A stretch of 15,729 bases of DNA from Thiobacillus sp. (GCF_024708915.1 NZ_JANJXQ010000011.1:1-15729); one strand, 5' to 3'; positions 1 through 9,046 are shown, numbered from the stretch's first letter. The notes: generated by a model not told the origin, from the sequence alone. Made by a program: numbers and translations.

Positions 1-360
1 CCGCGTGATGCCGCTCCAGCCGCCGCGCAGACCAGCAGGCGGCAGCACGCTGTGGGCAAACACCACCGGCACGCCGTTGCACAGCAGCATGACTTCGCGC
101 ACATAGGCGCGGTTGCCCGGCGTCATGCCCAGCAGCGCGTATTCGTCAGCGTGGGCGCGGGCCATCCCGGTGGCAAGCGGTGCGACGCGAAACGATGCGC
201 AGCGCGATTTGAGGCGCTGGGTGAGCGAACCGTGATCGCTGAGCCAGCTGCGCAGCGAGCGCGGAAGCGAGTGCGGGTGGGCAAGCCAGCCCTGCCGGGA
301 ATCGCGCACGGCGAACCGTTCATCATATGGAAAATCGGCATTATGCCGCAGCGACGGCAT
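1..360 (-). CDS. ubiC: Chorismate lyase (chorismate--pyruvate lyase), 3' part missing
   Basis: UbiC splits chorismate into 4-hydroxybenzoate and pyruvate, the first committed step of ubiquinone synthesis, in the cytosol. The frame opens with MPSLRHNADFPYDERF and continues with WLAHPHSLPRSLRSWLSDHG, SLTQRLKSRCASFRV, and later NRAYVREVMLLCNGVPVVFAHS. This is the Leu-Pro/Trp-Leu, Gly-Ser-Leu-Thr-x-Arg-Leu and Arg-Glu-Val pattern of the family. Exactly 120 codons lie in the window; family members are usually 165-190 residues, so the C-terminal part, including the later catalytic Glu, is outside. The ATG directly follows the recG stop codon (TAGATG, no spacer), which implies translational coupling with recG. 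It has no Shine-Dalgarno of its own beyond sequence inside recG. Family assignment is from motif recognition and is fairly secure. Confidence 0.88.
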   Translation of the reverse strand, partial: MPSLRHNADFPYDERFAVRDSRQGWLAHPHSLPRSLRSWLSDHGSLTQRLKSRCASFRVAPLATGMARAHADEYALLGMTPGNRAYVREVMLLCNGVPVVFAHSVLPPAGLRGGWSGITR

Positions 361-2397
361 CTAGATCGACGACAGCGCCTGCCGCTGGCCGATCCAGCGA
401 TCCAGGTGGCGCGCGGCGATGTCGGGGTGGCCGGCGAGACAGCGCTGCGCCAGATCGCGCGCGGCTTCCAGCAGTGCGACATCGCGTTCCAGATCGGCAA
501 ACCGCAGCATCGGCAAGCCGCTCTGGCGGTGGCCGAGCAGTTCGCCGGGGCCGCGCAGCAGCAAGTCCTGGCGTGCGATTTCGAAACCGTCGGTCAACTC
601 GAAAATCACCTTGAGCCGGGCACGTGCGAGTTCCGACAGCGGCGTCTGATACAGCAGCACGCACACCGATTCGCGGCTGCCGCGTCCCACCCGTCCGCGC
701 AGCTGGTGCAATTGCGCCAGCCCCATGCGCTCGGCATGCTCGATCACCATCAGCGCGGCGTTGGGCACGTCAACGCCGACTTCGATCACGGTGGTGGCGA
801 CCAGCAGGTCGATTTCGTGCGCCTGGAACGCCGCCATCACCGCCTGTTTCTCGTCCGGTTTCAGTCGCCCGTGCACCAGGCCGATGCGCAGTTCCGGGAG
901 CTGCGCCGTCAGCGCGACATAAGTGTCCTGCGCGGTCTGCAATTGCAGCTTCTCGGACTCCTCGATCAGCGGGCACACCCAGTAGGCCTGGCCGCCGGCG
1001 AGGCAGGCCTCGCGCACCCGGGCCAGCACGTCGTCGCGGCGCGCGGCGCTGACCAGCTTGGTGACGACCGGTGTGCGTCCCGGCGGCAGCGCATCGATGA
1101 CGGATACATCGAGGTCGGCAAAAAAACTCATCGCCAGGGTGCGCGGGATCGGCGTTGCGCTCATCATCAGCTGGTGCGGCTCCGTGCCCTTTTGCATCAG
1201 CGCCAGGCGCTGGCCGACGCCGAAACGGTGCTGCTCGTCGACGACCGCCAGGCCCAGGCGGGCGAAGCTGCCGGCCGCCTGGAACAGTGCGTGGGTGCCG
1301 AATGCCAGATCGACTTCGCCTGCGGCAATCGCCTGCCACGCCGCGGTGCGCTCGGTTTTGCGCTGGCTGCCCGACACCCAGGCGCAGCGCACGCCGAGCG
1401 CAGACAACAACGGCGACAATTTGCGGAAATGCTGTTCGGCGAGAATTTCCGTCGGTGCCATGAAGGCGGCCTGCAAGCCGTTTTCGATCGCCTGCAGGCA
1501 GGCCAGCGCAGCCACCACGGTTTTGCCGCTGCCGACGTCGCCCTGCAGCAGGCGGCGCATCGGGTGCGGCTCGCCGAGGTCGGCGCTGATTTCCTGCCAG
1601 GCGCGTGCCTGCGCGGCGGTCAGCGCGAACGGCAGCGTGCCGATGAAGCCGGCGGTCAGCCGTTGCCGGGACGGCAACGGCTGCGCCGGGCGCGACTGCC
1701 GTTGCCGGCGCGCGCTGGCCAGCGACAGCTGCTGCGCCAGCAGTTCGTCGAAGGCCAGCCGCTGCCACGCGGGGTGACGGCGCGATTCGAGTTCGTTCAA
1801 TGCGCAGTCGAGCGGAGGCTGGTGCAGCAGGCGGATGCTCGCTTCCAGCCCGGGCAGATTCAGTGCGGCCAGCCAGTCGGCGGGCAGGGTGTCGGCAATC
1901 GGTGCGGCCAATGCGCGCTCGACCAGCTTGCGCAGCGTGGCCTGGCCAAGCCCGGCGGTGGTCGGATACACCGGCGTGAGCTGGGTCGGCAGGGGTGTGG
2001 CATCGTCGGCTTTGACGAAACGCGGGTGCACCATCTCCAGCCCGAGAAAGCCGCCGCGGACTTCGCCGTTGAAACGGAAGCTTTGCCCCGCCTGAAAGAG
2101 CTTGAGGTGGCTAGGGTAGAAATGCAGGAAGCGGATGCCGAGCACGCCGCCATCGTCCTCCACCGTCAGCGTCAGCATGCGGCGCGGCCGGTAGGCGACG
2201 CTGGCCTCGCGTACCGTCGCCTGCACCTGTGCGGTTTGTCCCGGCAGCAGATCGCGGATCGGCGTCACGCGGGTTTCGTCCTCCCAGCGCAGCGGCAGGT
2301 GCAGCACCAGGTCGGCATCGCGGACGAGGCCCAGCTTGGCGAGTTTGGCGGCGAGCGCAGGACTGACGGGAAAGGAAAACGGCGAGGCCGCTTTCAA
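361..2397 (-). CDS. recG: ATP-dependent DNA helicase RecG
   Basis: RecG is a monomeric double-stranded DNA translocase that remodels stalled replication forks and Holliday junctions. The 678 residues fit the family length (about 680-700). The N-terminal wedge/OB region (about 1-240) begins with a helix-rich ALAAKLAKLGL segment followed by LVLHLPLRWEDETR. The helicase core shows Walker A GDVGSGKT (about 286-293), MAPTEILAEQH, the DEQH box in VVDEQHRFGVGQR, MSATPIPRTLAMSFF, TTVIEVGVDVPNA and QLHQLRGRVGRG. The start is TTG, because the codon four positions upstream is the ridA stop TAA in the same frame and only TTG precedes the conserved region. It lies 9 nt after ridA and abuts ubiC, so it is probably translated from the shared operon message. 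Confidence 0.97.
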   Translation of the reverse strand: MKAASPFSFPVSPALAAKLAKLGLVRDADLVLHLPLRWEDETRVTPIRDLLPGQTAQVQATVREASVAYRPRRMLTLTVEDDGGVLGIRFLHFYPSHLKLFQAGQSFRFNGEVRGGFLGLEMVHPRFVKADDATPLPTQLTPVYPTTAGLGQATLRKLVERALAAPIADTLPADWLAALNLPGLEASIRLLHQPPLDCALNELESRRHPAWQRLAFDELLAQQLSLASARRQRQSRPAQPLPSRQRLTAGFIGTLPFALTAAQARAWQEISADLGEPHPMRRLLQGDVGSGKTVVAALACLQAIENGLQAAFMAPTEILAEQHFRKLSPLLSALGVRCAWVSGSQRKTERTAAWQAIAAGEVDLAFGTHALFQAAGSFARLGLAVVDEQHRFGVGQRLALMQKGTEPHQLMMSATPIPRTLAMSFFADLDVSVIDALPPGRTPVVTKLVSAARRDDVLARVREACLAGGQAYWVCPLIEESEKLQLQTAQDTYVALTAQLPELRIGLVHGRLKPDEKQAVMAAFQAHEIDLLVATTVIEVGVDVPNAALMVIEHAERMGLAQLHQLRGRVGRGSRESVCVLLYQTPLSELARARLKVIFELTDGFEIARQDLLLRGPGELLGHRQSGLPMLRFADLERDVALLEAARDLAQRCLAGHPDIAARHLDRWIGQRQALSSI

Positions 2398-2406
2398 GGC
2401 GGCAAT

Positions 2407-2787
2407 TTATCCGCTCACCATCACCGCATCGGCCTCGACCAGCGCGCCGCGCGGCAGCGCGGCCACCCCCACCGCGGCACGTGCCGGGTAGGGCTGGCTG
2501 AAGTAGCCGGCCATGATCTCGTTGACCTTGGGGAAGTCGCCGAGATCGGTGAGGAACACGTTCAGCTTCACCACATCCACCAGCGAGCCGCCGGCAGCCG
2601 CTGCTACGGCGGCCAGATTCTTGAACACCTGATGAATCTGCGGCTCGATGCCGTCCACCAGCTGCATGGAGGCGGGGTCGAGACCGATCTGGCCGGACAG
2701 GTACACGGTATGGCCGGCCCGCACGGCCTGCGAATAGGTGCCGATCGCGGCAGGTGCGTCGGCGGTCTGGATGATGCTTTTGTTCAT
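2407..2787 (-). CDS. ridA: RidA family reactive intermediate/enamine deaminase
   Basis: RidA (YjgF/YER057c/UK114) proteins are small cytosolic trimers that hydrolyse reactive 2-aminoacrylate-type imines released by PLP enzymes to keto acids and ammonia. The 126 residues match the family. Features are the N-terminal [12 protein letters not shown] segment, [11 protein letters not shown] (31-38), and the C-terminal signature [23 protein letters not shown] with Arg103 and Glu120 in the usual active-site positions. The start was set at ATG 2787, preceded by AGGAAA at good spacing; the open frame runs on upstream to 3444 but only inside spoT and without homology. It lies 35 nt downstream of spoT. 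The pairing with spoT and recG is conserved in related bacteria, but no functional link can be shown from sequence. Confidence 0.95.
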   Translation of the reverse strand: MNKSIIQTADAPAAIGTYSQAVRAGHTVYLSGQIGLDPASMQLVDGIEPQIHQVFKNLAAVAAAAGGSLVDVVKLNVFLTDLGDFPKVNEIMAGYFSQPYPARAAVGVAALPRGALVEADAVMVSG

Positions 2788-2822
2788 GCTGGGTTTCCTG
2801 GTGCCAGGTGGGTGAGGTGGGC

Positions 2823-5042
2823 TTATTGGGGGAGGGCGGCACGGCCATCCTTTTTCCCTTTGATACGGAAAATCCGCACCACGTCGGGCAAGGCGCGCAG
2901 ACCGCGCATGACGCGTGCAAGATGCATGCGGTTTTCCACCTGCACGGTGAAGAACAGCACGGTGTAGGGGCTGCCGTCTTCCTCTTCCATCGAGACGTTG
3001 CCGATGTTGGAGCCGTGTTCGGCGATCGCCGCCGCGACCTTGGCCAGCACGCCGCGCTGGTTGCCGACGACGACCTTGATCGAGACGTCGAACATGTGCC
3101 CCGGTTCGGCCTCCCATTCCACATCCAGCCATTTGTCGGGGTCGGTGCGGAAGGCGCGGATCGAGGGGCAGTCGTGGGTATGGATGATGAGTCCGCGATC
3201 CTTGTGGATGAAGCCGAGAATCGGGTCGCCGGGAATTGGATGGCAGCATTGCGCCAGTTCGACCGCGATGCCTTCGGTGCCGCGGATGCTGATGGCGTGG
3301 GGGTGCGCCGGCTCGCCGGTTTTCTCGCCCTGCACGTGCAGTAGCTGATGCGCTACCACCAGCGGCAGTTTGCGGCCCAAGCCAATTCCCGCCAGCAATT
3401 CCTGCCGGGTTTGCAGACCATAGTCTTTGACTAGCCGCTCCCATACGGCGAAGTCGGGCACGGCCGCTTCGGGATTGAGTGCGGCGAGCGCATTGTTGAG
3501 CAGACGTTCACCCAGTGCCGCCGCCTCTTCTATCCGCGTATTGCGCAGGTAATTACGTATGTGCGAACGCGCCTTGCCGGTGACGACGAAATTCAGCCAG
3601 GCGGCATTGGGACTGGCGTTGGCAGCGGTGAGAATTTCGACGTGGTCGCCATTTCGAAGCTGGGTGCGCAGGGGCATCAGTTCGTAATTGATCTTCACCG
3701 CCACACAGTGGCGGCCGACGTCGGTGTGCACGGCAAACGCAAAATCCACCGCCGTGGCACCGCGCGGCAATGCCATGATCCTGCCCTTGGGGGTGAACAC
3801 GTAGACTTCATCCGGGAACAGGTCGACCTTGATGTGTTCCAGGAATTCGGGCGAGTCGCCGTGGTCGGCCTGGATGTCGAGCAGCGATTGCAGCCAGCGG
3901 TGGGTGCGCGTCTGCACCTCGTTCAGTGCGGTGTCGGCGGATTTGTACATCCAGTGCGAGGCGACGCCCGACTCGGCCAGACGGTTCATGTCGGAAGTGC
4001 GGATCTGGATTTCGATCGGGGTGCCGTTGGGGCCGAACAGGATGGAATGCAGCGACTGGTAGCCGTTGGCCTTGGGTATCGCGATGTAATCCTTGAACTT
4101 GCCGGGGATGGGTTTGTACAGCGCGTGCAGTGCGCCGAGCGCCAGATAGCAGGAGGGCTGGTCGCGCACCACCACGCGAAAGCCGTAGATGTCGAACACC
4201 TCGGAGAACGCCAGGTTTTTTTCCTGCATCTTGCGATAGATGCTGTAGAGGTGTTTCTCGCGCCCGCTGATGGCGGCCTCGACCTTGCATAGTTCGAGTT
4301 TTTCCTGCAGCGCAATCTTGACCTTGTCGACCAGTTCGCGGCGGTTGCCGCGTGCCGCCTTGACTGCTTTCGACAACACCTGATAGCGGTTGGGATGGCT
4401 GTAGCGAAAACCGAGATCTTCCAGTTCCTGGTATACCGAATGCAAGCCCAGGCGGTTGGCGATCGGCGCGTAAATTTCCAGCGTTTCGGCGGCGATGCGG
4501 CGGCGTTTTTCGGCCGGCATCGCACCCATGGTATGCATGTTGTGCAGGCGGTCGGCCAGTTTGACCAGAATGACCCGCACGTCCTGCGCCATCGCCAGCA
4601 GCATCTTGCGGAAGTTCTCCGCCTGCGCCTGCTGCTCGGATGCAAACGCCAGTTTGTCGAGCTTTGAGACACCCTCCACCAGCAGCGCGACCGCCTTGCC
4701 GAAGCGCGTCTCGATTTCGCCCGCGGTGGCCGGGGTGTCTTCCACCACGTCATGCAGCAGTGCGGCGGCCAGGGTCTGCGCGTCGAGATGCCAGCCGGCC
4801 AGGATGCCGGCAACTGCCAGCGGGTGGGAAATATAGGGTTCGCCGCTTTTGCGGAACTGGCCTTCGTGGGCGTTACGGCTGAATTCGTAGGCTTGTTCGA
4901 TGGTGCCGATTTCGTCCGGCGGCAGATAAACCAGGGCCGGACGCAGCGATTCAAATTCGCGCATCATCGCCGGCGCGCGGCTTGCGTGCGCCGGTTGGTG
5001 GGTGAGCGGATGCTCAGGCGCGGCCCCGGTTGAGGATTTCAC
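2823..5042 (-). CDS. spoT: Bifunctional (p)ppGpp synthetase/hydrolase SpoT (RelA/SpoT homologue)
   Basis: This enzyme makes and degrades the alarmone (p)ppGpp of the stringent response. An intact hydrolase HD domain is visible (numbering from the GTG): His73, His97-Asp98 in LLHDVVEDT, and Asp164 in [11 protein letters not shown], so hydrolysis should work. The synthetase domain follows with [37 protein letters not shown] and [11 protein letters not shown]. Next come the TGS domain ([20 protein letters not shown]), a conserved Cys-Cys-His zinc-finger-like segment ([11 protein letters not shown]) and a C-terminal ACT domain ([20 protein letters not shown]). The start is uncertain: GTG 5042 has AAGG six bases upstream but overlaps rpoZ by 29 nt; ATG 4967/4964 aligns with the start of E. 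coli SpoT (MMREFESL versus MYLFESL) but has no visible Shine-Dalgarno. Confidence 0.97.
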   Translation of the reverse strand: MKSSTGAAPEHPLTHQPAHASRAPAMMREFESLRPALVYLPPDEIGTIEQAYEFSRNAHEGQFRKSGEPYISHPLAVAGILAGWHLDAQTLAAALLHDVVEDTPATAGEIETRFGKAVALLVEGVSKLDKLAFASEQQAQAENFRKMLLAMAQDVRVILVKLADRLHNMHTMGAMPAEKRRRIAAETLEIYAPIANRLGLHSVYQELEDLGFRYSHPNRYQVLSKAVKAARGNRRELVDKVKIALQEKLELCKVEAAISGREKHLYSIYRKMQEKNLAFSEVFDIYGFRVVVRDQPSCYLALGALHALYKPIPGKFKDYIAIPKANGYQSLHSILFGPNGTPIEIQIRTSDMNRLAESGVASHWMYKSADTALNEVQTRTHRWLQSLLDIQADHGDSPEFLEHIKVDLFPDEVYVFTPKGRIMALPRGATAVDFAFAVHTDVGRHCVAVKINYELMPLRTQLRNGDHVEILTAANASPNAAWLNFVVTGKARSHIRNYLRNTRIEEAAALGERLLNNALAALNPEAAVPDFAVWERLVKDYGLQTRQELLAGIGLGRKLPLVVAHQLLHVQGEKTGEPAHPHAISIRGTEGIAVELAQCCHPIPGDPILGFIHKDRGLIIHTHDCPSIRAFRTDPDKWLDVEWEAEPGHMFDVSIKVVVGNQRGVLAKVAAAIAEHGSNIGNVSMEEEDGSPYTVLFFTVQVENRMHLARVMRGLRALPDVVRIFRIKGKKDGRAALPQ

Positions 5043-5217
5043 GTCCGACCTTGCCGGCCGCGATCTCGCGCAGCGCGGTGACGATGGGTTTGTCCTTCGA
5101 TTCGACCATGGGCTGCGAACCCTGCGCCAGCTGGCGTGCGCGATAGGTCACGGCGAGCGTCAGTTCGAAACGGTTGGGAAACATGTCGATGCAGTCATCG
5201 ACGGTGATGCGGGCCAT
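5014..5217 (-). CDS. rpoZ: RNA polymerase omega subunit
   Basis: Omega binds the beta-prime subunit and helps assemble RNA polymerase; in proteobacteria it also forms part of a ppGpp binding site. The 67-residue product opens with [21 protein letters not shown] and contains the RARQL and [15 protein letters not shown] segments typical of the family. An AGGAG lies upstream of the ATG. It sits between gmk and spoT, the classic gmk-rpoZ-spoT order, so a ppGpp target and the ppGpp enzyme are co-expressed. Its 3' end may overlap the spoT start. Confidence 0.97.
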   Translation of the reverse strand: MARITVDDCIDMFPNRFELTLAVTYRARQLAQGSQPMVESKDKPIVTALREIAAGKVGREILNRGRA

Positions 5218-5247
5218 AGGGATACTCCTGCTTCAGGCGGTGCGGGT

Positions 5248-5901
<654 letters not shown>

Positions 5902-5916
5902 TCACAAAAAATCCTG

Positions 5917-5991
5917 TCCGCGAAGGACGCGAAGAAACGCGAAGAAAGACATCAAGGGGTTACCTTCGCGTTTCTTCGCGTCCTTCGCGGA
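5917..5991. repeat. Dispersed CGCGAAG hairpin repeat, copy 1
   Basis: Two 28-nt arms (5917-5944 and 5964-5991) are perfect reverse complements around a 19-nt loop. Each arm contains three CGCGAAG units spaced 9-10 nt apart (on the right arm as CTTCGCG). The element fills the gap between yicC and gmk and is followed by ATAAAA, as in copy 2 at 9811-9881. Left arms of the two copies are identical over 28 nt; right arms differ at three adjacent bases. It could act in RNA as a very stable stem-loop (message stabilisation, processing or partial termination) or be a REP-like mobile element; sequence alone does not decide. Confidence 0.93.
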
Positions 5992-5998
5992 TAAAAGT

Positions 5999-6865
5999 CT
6001 ATTCGATATTCTGCACCTGCTCGCGCATCTGCTCGATCAGCACCTTGAGTTCGAGCGAGACGCGCGAAGTCTCCACTGCCACCGACTTGGAGCCCAGAGT
6101 GTTGGCTTCGCGGTGCAGTTCCTGCATCAGAAAATCCAGCCGCTTGCCGATGGCGCCGGCCTGATCGAGCACGCGGCGGACCTCGGAAAAGTGGGTGGCG
6201 AGGCGGGAAAGCTCTTCGTCGACATCGGCTTTTTGCGCCGCCAGCGCGACTTCCTGTGCCAGCCGTTCGTGCCCTGTTTCTCCCAGCGCATCGCGCAGGC
6301 GTTCCGCCAGCCTGTCGCGCTGCGCCGCGGCCAGCGCCGGCAGCAGGGGCTGCAAGCTGGCCACCTGCGCTTCGGCCGCGCCGAGCCGGTCGAGAATGTG
6401 CTGTTTCAGCTTGGCACCCTCGCGCAGGCGGCTCTCCACCAGTTCGTCCAGTGTCTCGTGCAGCCCTGCCAGTACCGCCTCGTTCAGTGCGTCTTGCGAC
6501 AGCGTGGCGGTTTGCACCGCGCCGGGCCAGCGCAGGACCTCGTTGACGGAGAGGGGGGCGCTGTTCGGCAGACGCTGCAGCACGTCGGCTTGCCAGTGCG
6601 AAAGACGCTCAAGAATGGCTGGATTCAGGCCGTTATCAAGCGTAGCGGCAGGCAGCAGGTTCAGGCTGACGCGGCATTCCACCTTGCCACGCGCGAGACG
6701 GTTATTGATCAGGTCGCGCAGTTGCGGCTCCAGCGAGCGAAACTCGTCGGCCAGGCGGAAGTGCAGCTCGAGAAAGCGTTGATTGACGCTGCGCAGATCG
6801 ATGCTGACGCTGGCATGGTCAAGGGTGAGGCTGTGGGCGGCAAACCCGGTCATGCTGGCGGTCAT
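5999..6865 (-). CDS. yicC: YicC family endoribonuclease
   Basis: YicC-type proteins are recently recognised endoribonucleases involved in RNA turnover. The 288 residues match the family. The N-terminus carries the signature MTASMTGFA, followed by SVDLRSVNQRFLE-like sequence (SIDLRSVNQRFLELHFRLAD), RGKVECRVSLN, and the C-terminal block HFSEVRRVLDQAGAIGKRLDFLMQELHREANTLGSKSV, which is diagnostic. ATG 6865 has AGG about nine bases upstream. It is the first gene of the minus-strand operon and sits directly upstream of gmk, a common arrangement. A strong promoter match lies about 85 nt upstream, overlapping the divergent kinase gene. Confidence 0.96.
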   Translation of the reverse strand: MTASMTGFAAHSLTLDHASVSIDLRSVNQRFLELHFRLADEFRSLEPQLRDLINNRLARGKVECRVSLNLLPAATLDNGLNPAILERLSHWQADVLQRLPNSAPLSVNEVLRWPGAVQTATLSQDALNEAVLAGLHETLDELVESRLREGAKLKQHILDRLGAAEAQVASLQPLLPALAAAQRDRLAERLRDALGETGHERLAQEVALAAQKADVDEELSRLATHFSEVRRVLDQAGAIGKRLDFLMQELHREANTLGSKSVAVETSRVSLELKVLIEQMREQVQNIE

Positions 6866-6898
6866 GGATGGCCTGACGTGTGGGTTATGGAACGATTA

Positions 6899-6913
6899 CC
6901 GGCGCGGAGCCGG
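6899..6913 (-). other. Small GC hairpin in the yicC leader
   Basis: CCGGC and GCCGG form a 5-bp stem with a 5-nt loop within the predicted untranslated leader of yicC. No T-run follows, so it does not look like a terminator. It may be chance in GC-rich DNA. Confidence 0.35.
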
Positions 6914-6949
6914 AGTGGGTTTTTGTGGCATGGCCGGTTAACAGGCAAA

Positions 6950-6955
6950 GATAAT
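6950..6955 (+). promoter_or_regulatory. Possible -10 box of the kinase gene
   Basis: GATAAT matches the -10 consensus at 5 of 6 positions and lies 12 nt before the kinase ATG. No convincing -35 box is found at 16-18 nt (TTGTGG lies 21 nt upstream). If used, it would give a message with almost no leader, in line with the lack of a Shine-Dalgarno. It overlaps the -10 box of the opposite yicC promoter. Confidence 0.3.
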
Positions 6956-6979
6956 AGACGTTCGACTATGGCGACTCAA
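6951..6979 (-). promoter_or_regulatory. Predicted sigma70-type promoter of the yicC-gmk-rpoZ-spoT operon
   Basis: Read on the minus strand, TTGAGT (6979-6974) and TATTAT (6956-6951) are separated by exactly 17 nt, giving 4/6 and 5/6 matches to the -35 and -10 consensus. The start site would fall near 6944, leaving a leader of about 80 nt before yicC. The -35 box lies inside the first codons of the divergent kinase gene. Confidence 0.6.
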
Positions 6980-7912
6980 CCCAATCAAGCGCTGCCCAAT
7001 GGTTACCGGCTGAACGAATACACCATCGTGCGCAAGATCGGCGGTGGCGGCTTCAGCATGGTGTACCTGGCGCGCGACGACGACAACCAGTCGGTGGCGA
7101 TCAAGGAATACCTGCCGGGCGCGCTGGTGCTGCGTACCGAAGGTTCGGTCATCGTGCAGGCCAATTCGTCCGAAAACAACAACATCTTCCGCCACGGCAT
7201 GAAGTGTTTTTTCGAGGAGGGCCGGGCGCTGGCGCGCATCGATCATCCCAACGTCATCCGCGTGACCAATTTTTTCCGCGCCAACGAAACCGTCTACATG
7301 GTGATGCGCTTCGAGCGCGGCAAAACGCTGCAGCAGCATATCCAGGCCAATCGCGGCACCATCCGCGAAAGTTTCATCCGGCGCGTGTTCGCCCAATTGC
7401 TGAACGGCCTGCGCGAGGTGCACACGCACAAGCTGCTGCATCTCGACATCAAGCCGTCCAATCTGTACGTCCGCCTCGACGGCTCGCCGGTGCTGATCGA
7501 TTTCGGCGCTGCACGGCAGACGCTGACCCAAGAAGAAAGCAAGCTGCAGCCGATGTATACGCCAGGTTTCGCGGCGCCCGAGCAGTATCACAACCGCGAA
7601 CGGCTGGGGCCGTGGACCGACGTCTACAGCGTGGGTGCCAGCCTGTATGCCTGTCTGGCGGGCTATCCGCCGCAGGCGGCGGATGCGCGCCTGCTCAACG
7701 ACAAGCTGGTGCCAGCGACGACCAACTGGCGCGGCGCCTATTCCGACCAGTTGCTGGAAACCATCGATCATTGCCTCAGGCTCAACTACATGGAACGCCC
7801 GCAAAGCGTATTCAGCCTGCAGAAAGTGCTGATGGACCGCAGCGCGATGATGCCGCCGCGCACTTCGTTTTTGACCAGCCTGAAGCGTTCGCTTAGCAAG
7901 GAATTGTTCTAG
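6968..7912 (+). CDS. Soluble Hanks-type serine/threonine protein kinase
   Basis: This 314-residue protein is essentially one eukaryotic-like kinase domain. Motifs in order are the glycine loop IGGGGFSMVY (24-33), the VAIKEY lysine (Lys46), the C-helix glutamate in FFEEGRALARIDHPNV (83/84), the catalytic loop HLDIKPSN (Asp160, Lys162, Asn165), DFG (178-180) and GFAAPEQY (200-207). All catalytic residues are present. The loop reads HLD rather than HRD, so activation-loop control through the arginine may be absent. There is no membrane segment or sensor domain; the C-terminal 50 residues include a basic tail (TSLKRSLSKELF). ATG 6968 was chosen because the sequence upstream is the antisense of yicC. 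A PP2C phosphatase follows, so the two probably form a reversible phosphorylation pair. Substrates are unknown. Its stop codon lies in the CTAG flanking the MITE-like element. Confidence 0.92.
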   Translation: MATQPNQALPNGYRLNEYTIVRKIGGGGFSMVYLARDDDNQSVAIKEYLPGALVLRTEGSVIVQANSSENNNIFRHGMKCFFEEGRALARIDHPNVIRVTNFFRANETVYMVMRFERGKTLQQHIQANRGTIRESFIRRVFAQLLNGLREVHTHKLLHLDIKPSNLYVRLDGSPVLIDFGAARQTLTQEESKLQPMYTPGFAAPEQYHNRERLGPWTDVYSVGASLYACLAGYPPQAADARLLNDKLVPATTNWRGAYSDQLLETIDHCLRLNYMERPQSVFSLQKVLMDRSAMMPPRTSFLTSLKRSLSKELF

Positions 7913-8086
7913 GAGCCTGTCGGACTTATGATGAATCGCCTGCAAATCCGCTTGGGCGGTCCATATTTCATTTCGCCGCTTTTGGGTTAACAGAATCAAT
8001 AGAATGACTATTGACCGGCAAATCGGCAAAATCCGTTCTCACCCAGCCGAATTCGCTTCGATCCCTTAAGCCCGACTGACTCCTAG
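7909..8086. mobile_element. MITE-like element with terminal inverted repeats, between kinase and phosphatase
   Basis: The left end CTAGGAGCCTGTCGGACTTA (7909-7928) and the reverse complement of the right end, CTAGGAGTCAGTCGGGCTTA (8067-8086), match at 17 of 20 positions. CTAG at both outer ends could be a 4-bp target duplication, as known for IS5-group elements (YTAR targets); in that case the element proper is about 170 bp. No transposase can be encoded, so it would be non-autonomous. It is more AT-rich than its surroundings and fills nearly the whole gap between the two genes. The kinase stop codon TAG is part of the left CTAG. The IS5 affiliation is inference; the inverted repeats are seen directly. 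Confidence 0.75.
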
Positions 8087-8096
8087 ACTACGCACC

Positions 8097-9005
8097 ATGA
8101 AATTCACCATCTACCAGGCATCCCGTCAGGGCGGGCGCAAGAACAACCAGGACCGGGTTGCCTACTCCTACAGCCGCGATGCGCTGCTGATGGTGGTGGC
8201 CGACGGCATGGGCGGCCACATGCATGGCGAGATCGCGGCGCAGATCGCGGTGCAGACGCTGACCGAGCAGTTCCAGAAAATGGCCAGGCCGCGCCTGGCC
8301 GATCCGATGGCTTTCCTGGCCGAGGTGACCACGCGCGCGCATTTCGCCATCAACGATTACGCAGTCGAACAGGATCTGCTGGAAATCCCCCATACCACCT
8401 GCGTTGCCGCCGTGGTACAAGACAACACCGCGTACTGGGCGCATGTGGGCGATTCGCGGCTGTACCTGTTCAGCGACGGCAGTCTGATCGCGCGCACCGA
8501 AGACCACACTGCCGTCGCGCAACTGGTGCGCGACGGCATCATCAGCGAGGAAGAGGCGGGCAACCATCCGGAGCGCAACAAAGTATCCAACTGCCTGGGC
8601 GGCTATGTCGCGCCGCAGGTGGAGTGCAATGCGCCGGTTCCGCTGCACGACGCCGACAGCATGCTGCTGTGCACCGACGGCATCTGGGGCATGATCAGCA
8701 TCCCCGAAGTGTCGGCCCTGCTGCATGCCTACACGCTCGAAGACGCGGTGCGCCACCTGATGGACCATGCCGAATTCCGCGGTGGCGCGCACGGCGACAA
8801 TCTCAGCCTGATCGCCATGACCTGGGGTGAGGCGCGCATGCCGAGCAAGGATTCCATCTCCACCCTGGCGCTGCCGGATGGCGGCGTCACCACGCAGATA
8901 AACGCGCTGCGCCCGGTGCCCGGCACGCCGGCGGTGTCGGACGACGAGATCGAGCGCGCCATTGCCGAAATCCAGCAGGCCATCCAGAAAATTTCCACCA
9001 AATAA
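8097..9005 (+). CDS. PP2C-family protein serine/threonine phosphatase
   Basis: PP2C/PPM phosphatases remove phosphate from Ser/Thr with two metal ions. The 302-residue protein shows NNQDR (Asp19), [13 protein letters not shown] (Asp36, Gly37), the Thr-Thr-Cys segment near 100-102, VGDSRLYL (Asp119), [23 protein letters not shown] (Asp194) and GDNLSL (Asp234). All metal-binding Asp positions are therefore present. The domain ends near residue 245; the rest is a Pro/Thr-containing linker and a C-terminal amphipathic helix (about 275-300). It is the expected partner of the upstream kinase. No Shine-Dalgarno precedes the ATG, which starts just 11 nt after the MITE-like element. The insertion may have removed or replaced the original leader. 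Confidence 0.93.
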   Translation: MKFTIYQASRQGGRKNNQDRVAYSYSRDALLMVVADGMGGHMHGEIAAQIAVQTLTEQFQKMARPRLADPMAFLAEVTTRAHFAINDYAVEQDLLEIPHTTCVAAVVQDNTAYWAHVGDSRLYLFSDGSLIARTEDHTAVAQLVRDGIISEEEAGNHPERNKVSNCLGGYVAPQVECNAPVPLHDADSMLLCTDGIWGMISIPEVSALLHAYTLEDAVRHLMDHAEFRGGAHGDNLSLIAMTWGEARMPSKDSISTLALPDGGVTTQINALRPVPGTPAVSDDEIERAIAEIQQAIQKISTK

Positions 9006-9044
9006 GCGGCGCGCGGCCCTGCTGGGCGCGGGCACGCGCGCCGC
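9006..9044 (+). terminator. GC hairpin between phosphatase gene and rph
   Basis: GCGGCGCGCG (9006-9015) and CGCGCGCCGC (9035-9044) form a perfect 10-bp stem with a 19-nt loop, starting directly after the phosphatase stop. The nearest T-run (TTTT, about 9057-9060) is 13 nt downstream, so a classical intrinsic terminator is doubtful. It may instead be an attenuating or message-end structure. Confidence 0.35.
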
Positions 9045-9046
9045 GG

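Noticed and set aside
52..2967. A 971-codon open frame on the plus strand opposite recG and ridA
   Set aside because: It is antisense to clear recG, ridA and spoT sequence, shows no recognisable domain, and long antisense frames are common in GC-rich DNA.
6923..6943. A sigma54-type site suggested by TGGCA before the kinase gene
   Set aside because: The second half (TTGCA-like) is missing at the required spacing.
6938..8029. A 363-codon minus-strand frame opposite the kinase and the MITE-like element
   Set aside because: No family features; the opposite strand encodes a complete kinase with all motifs.
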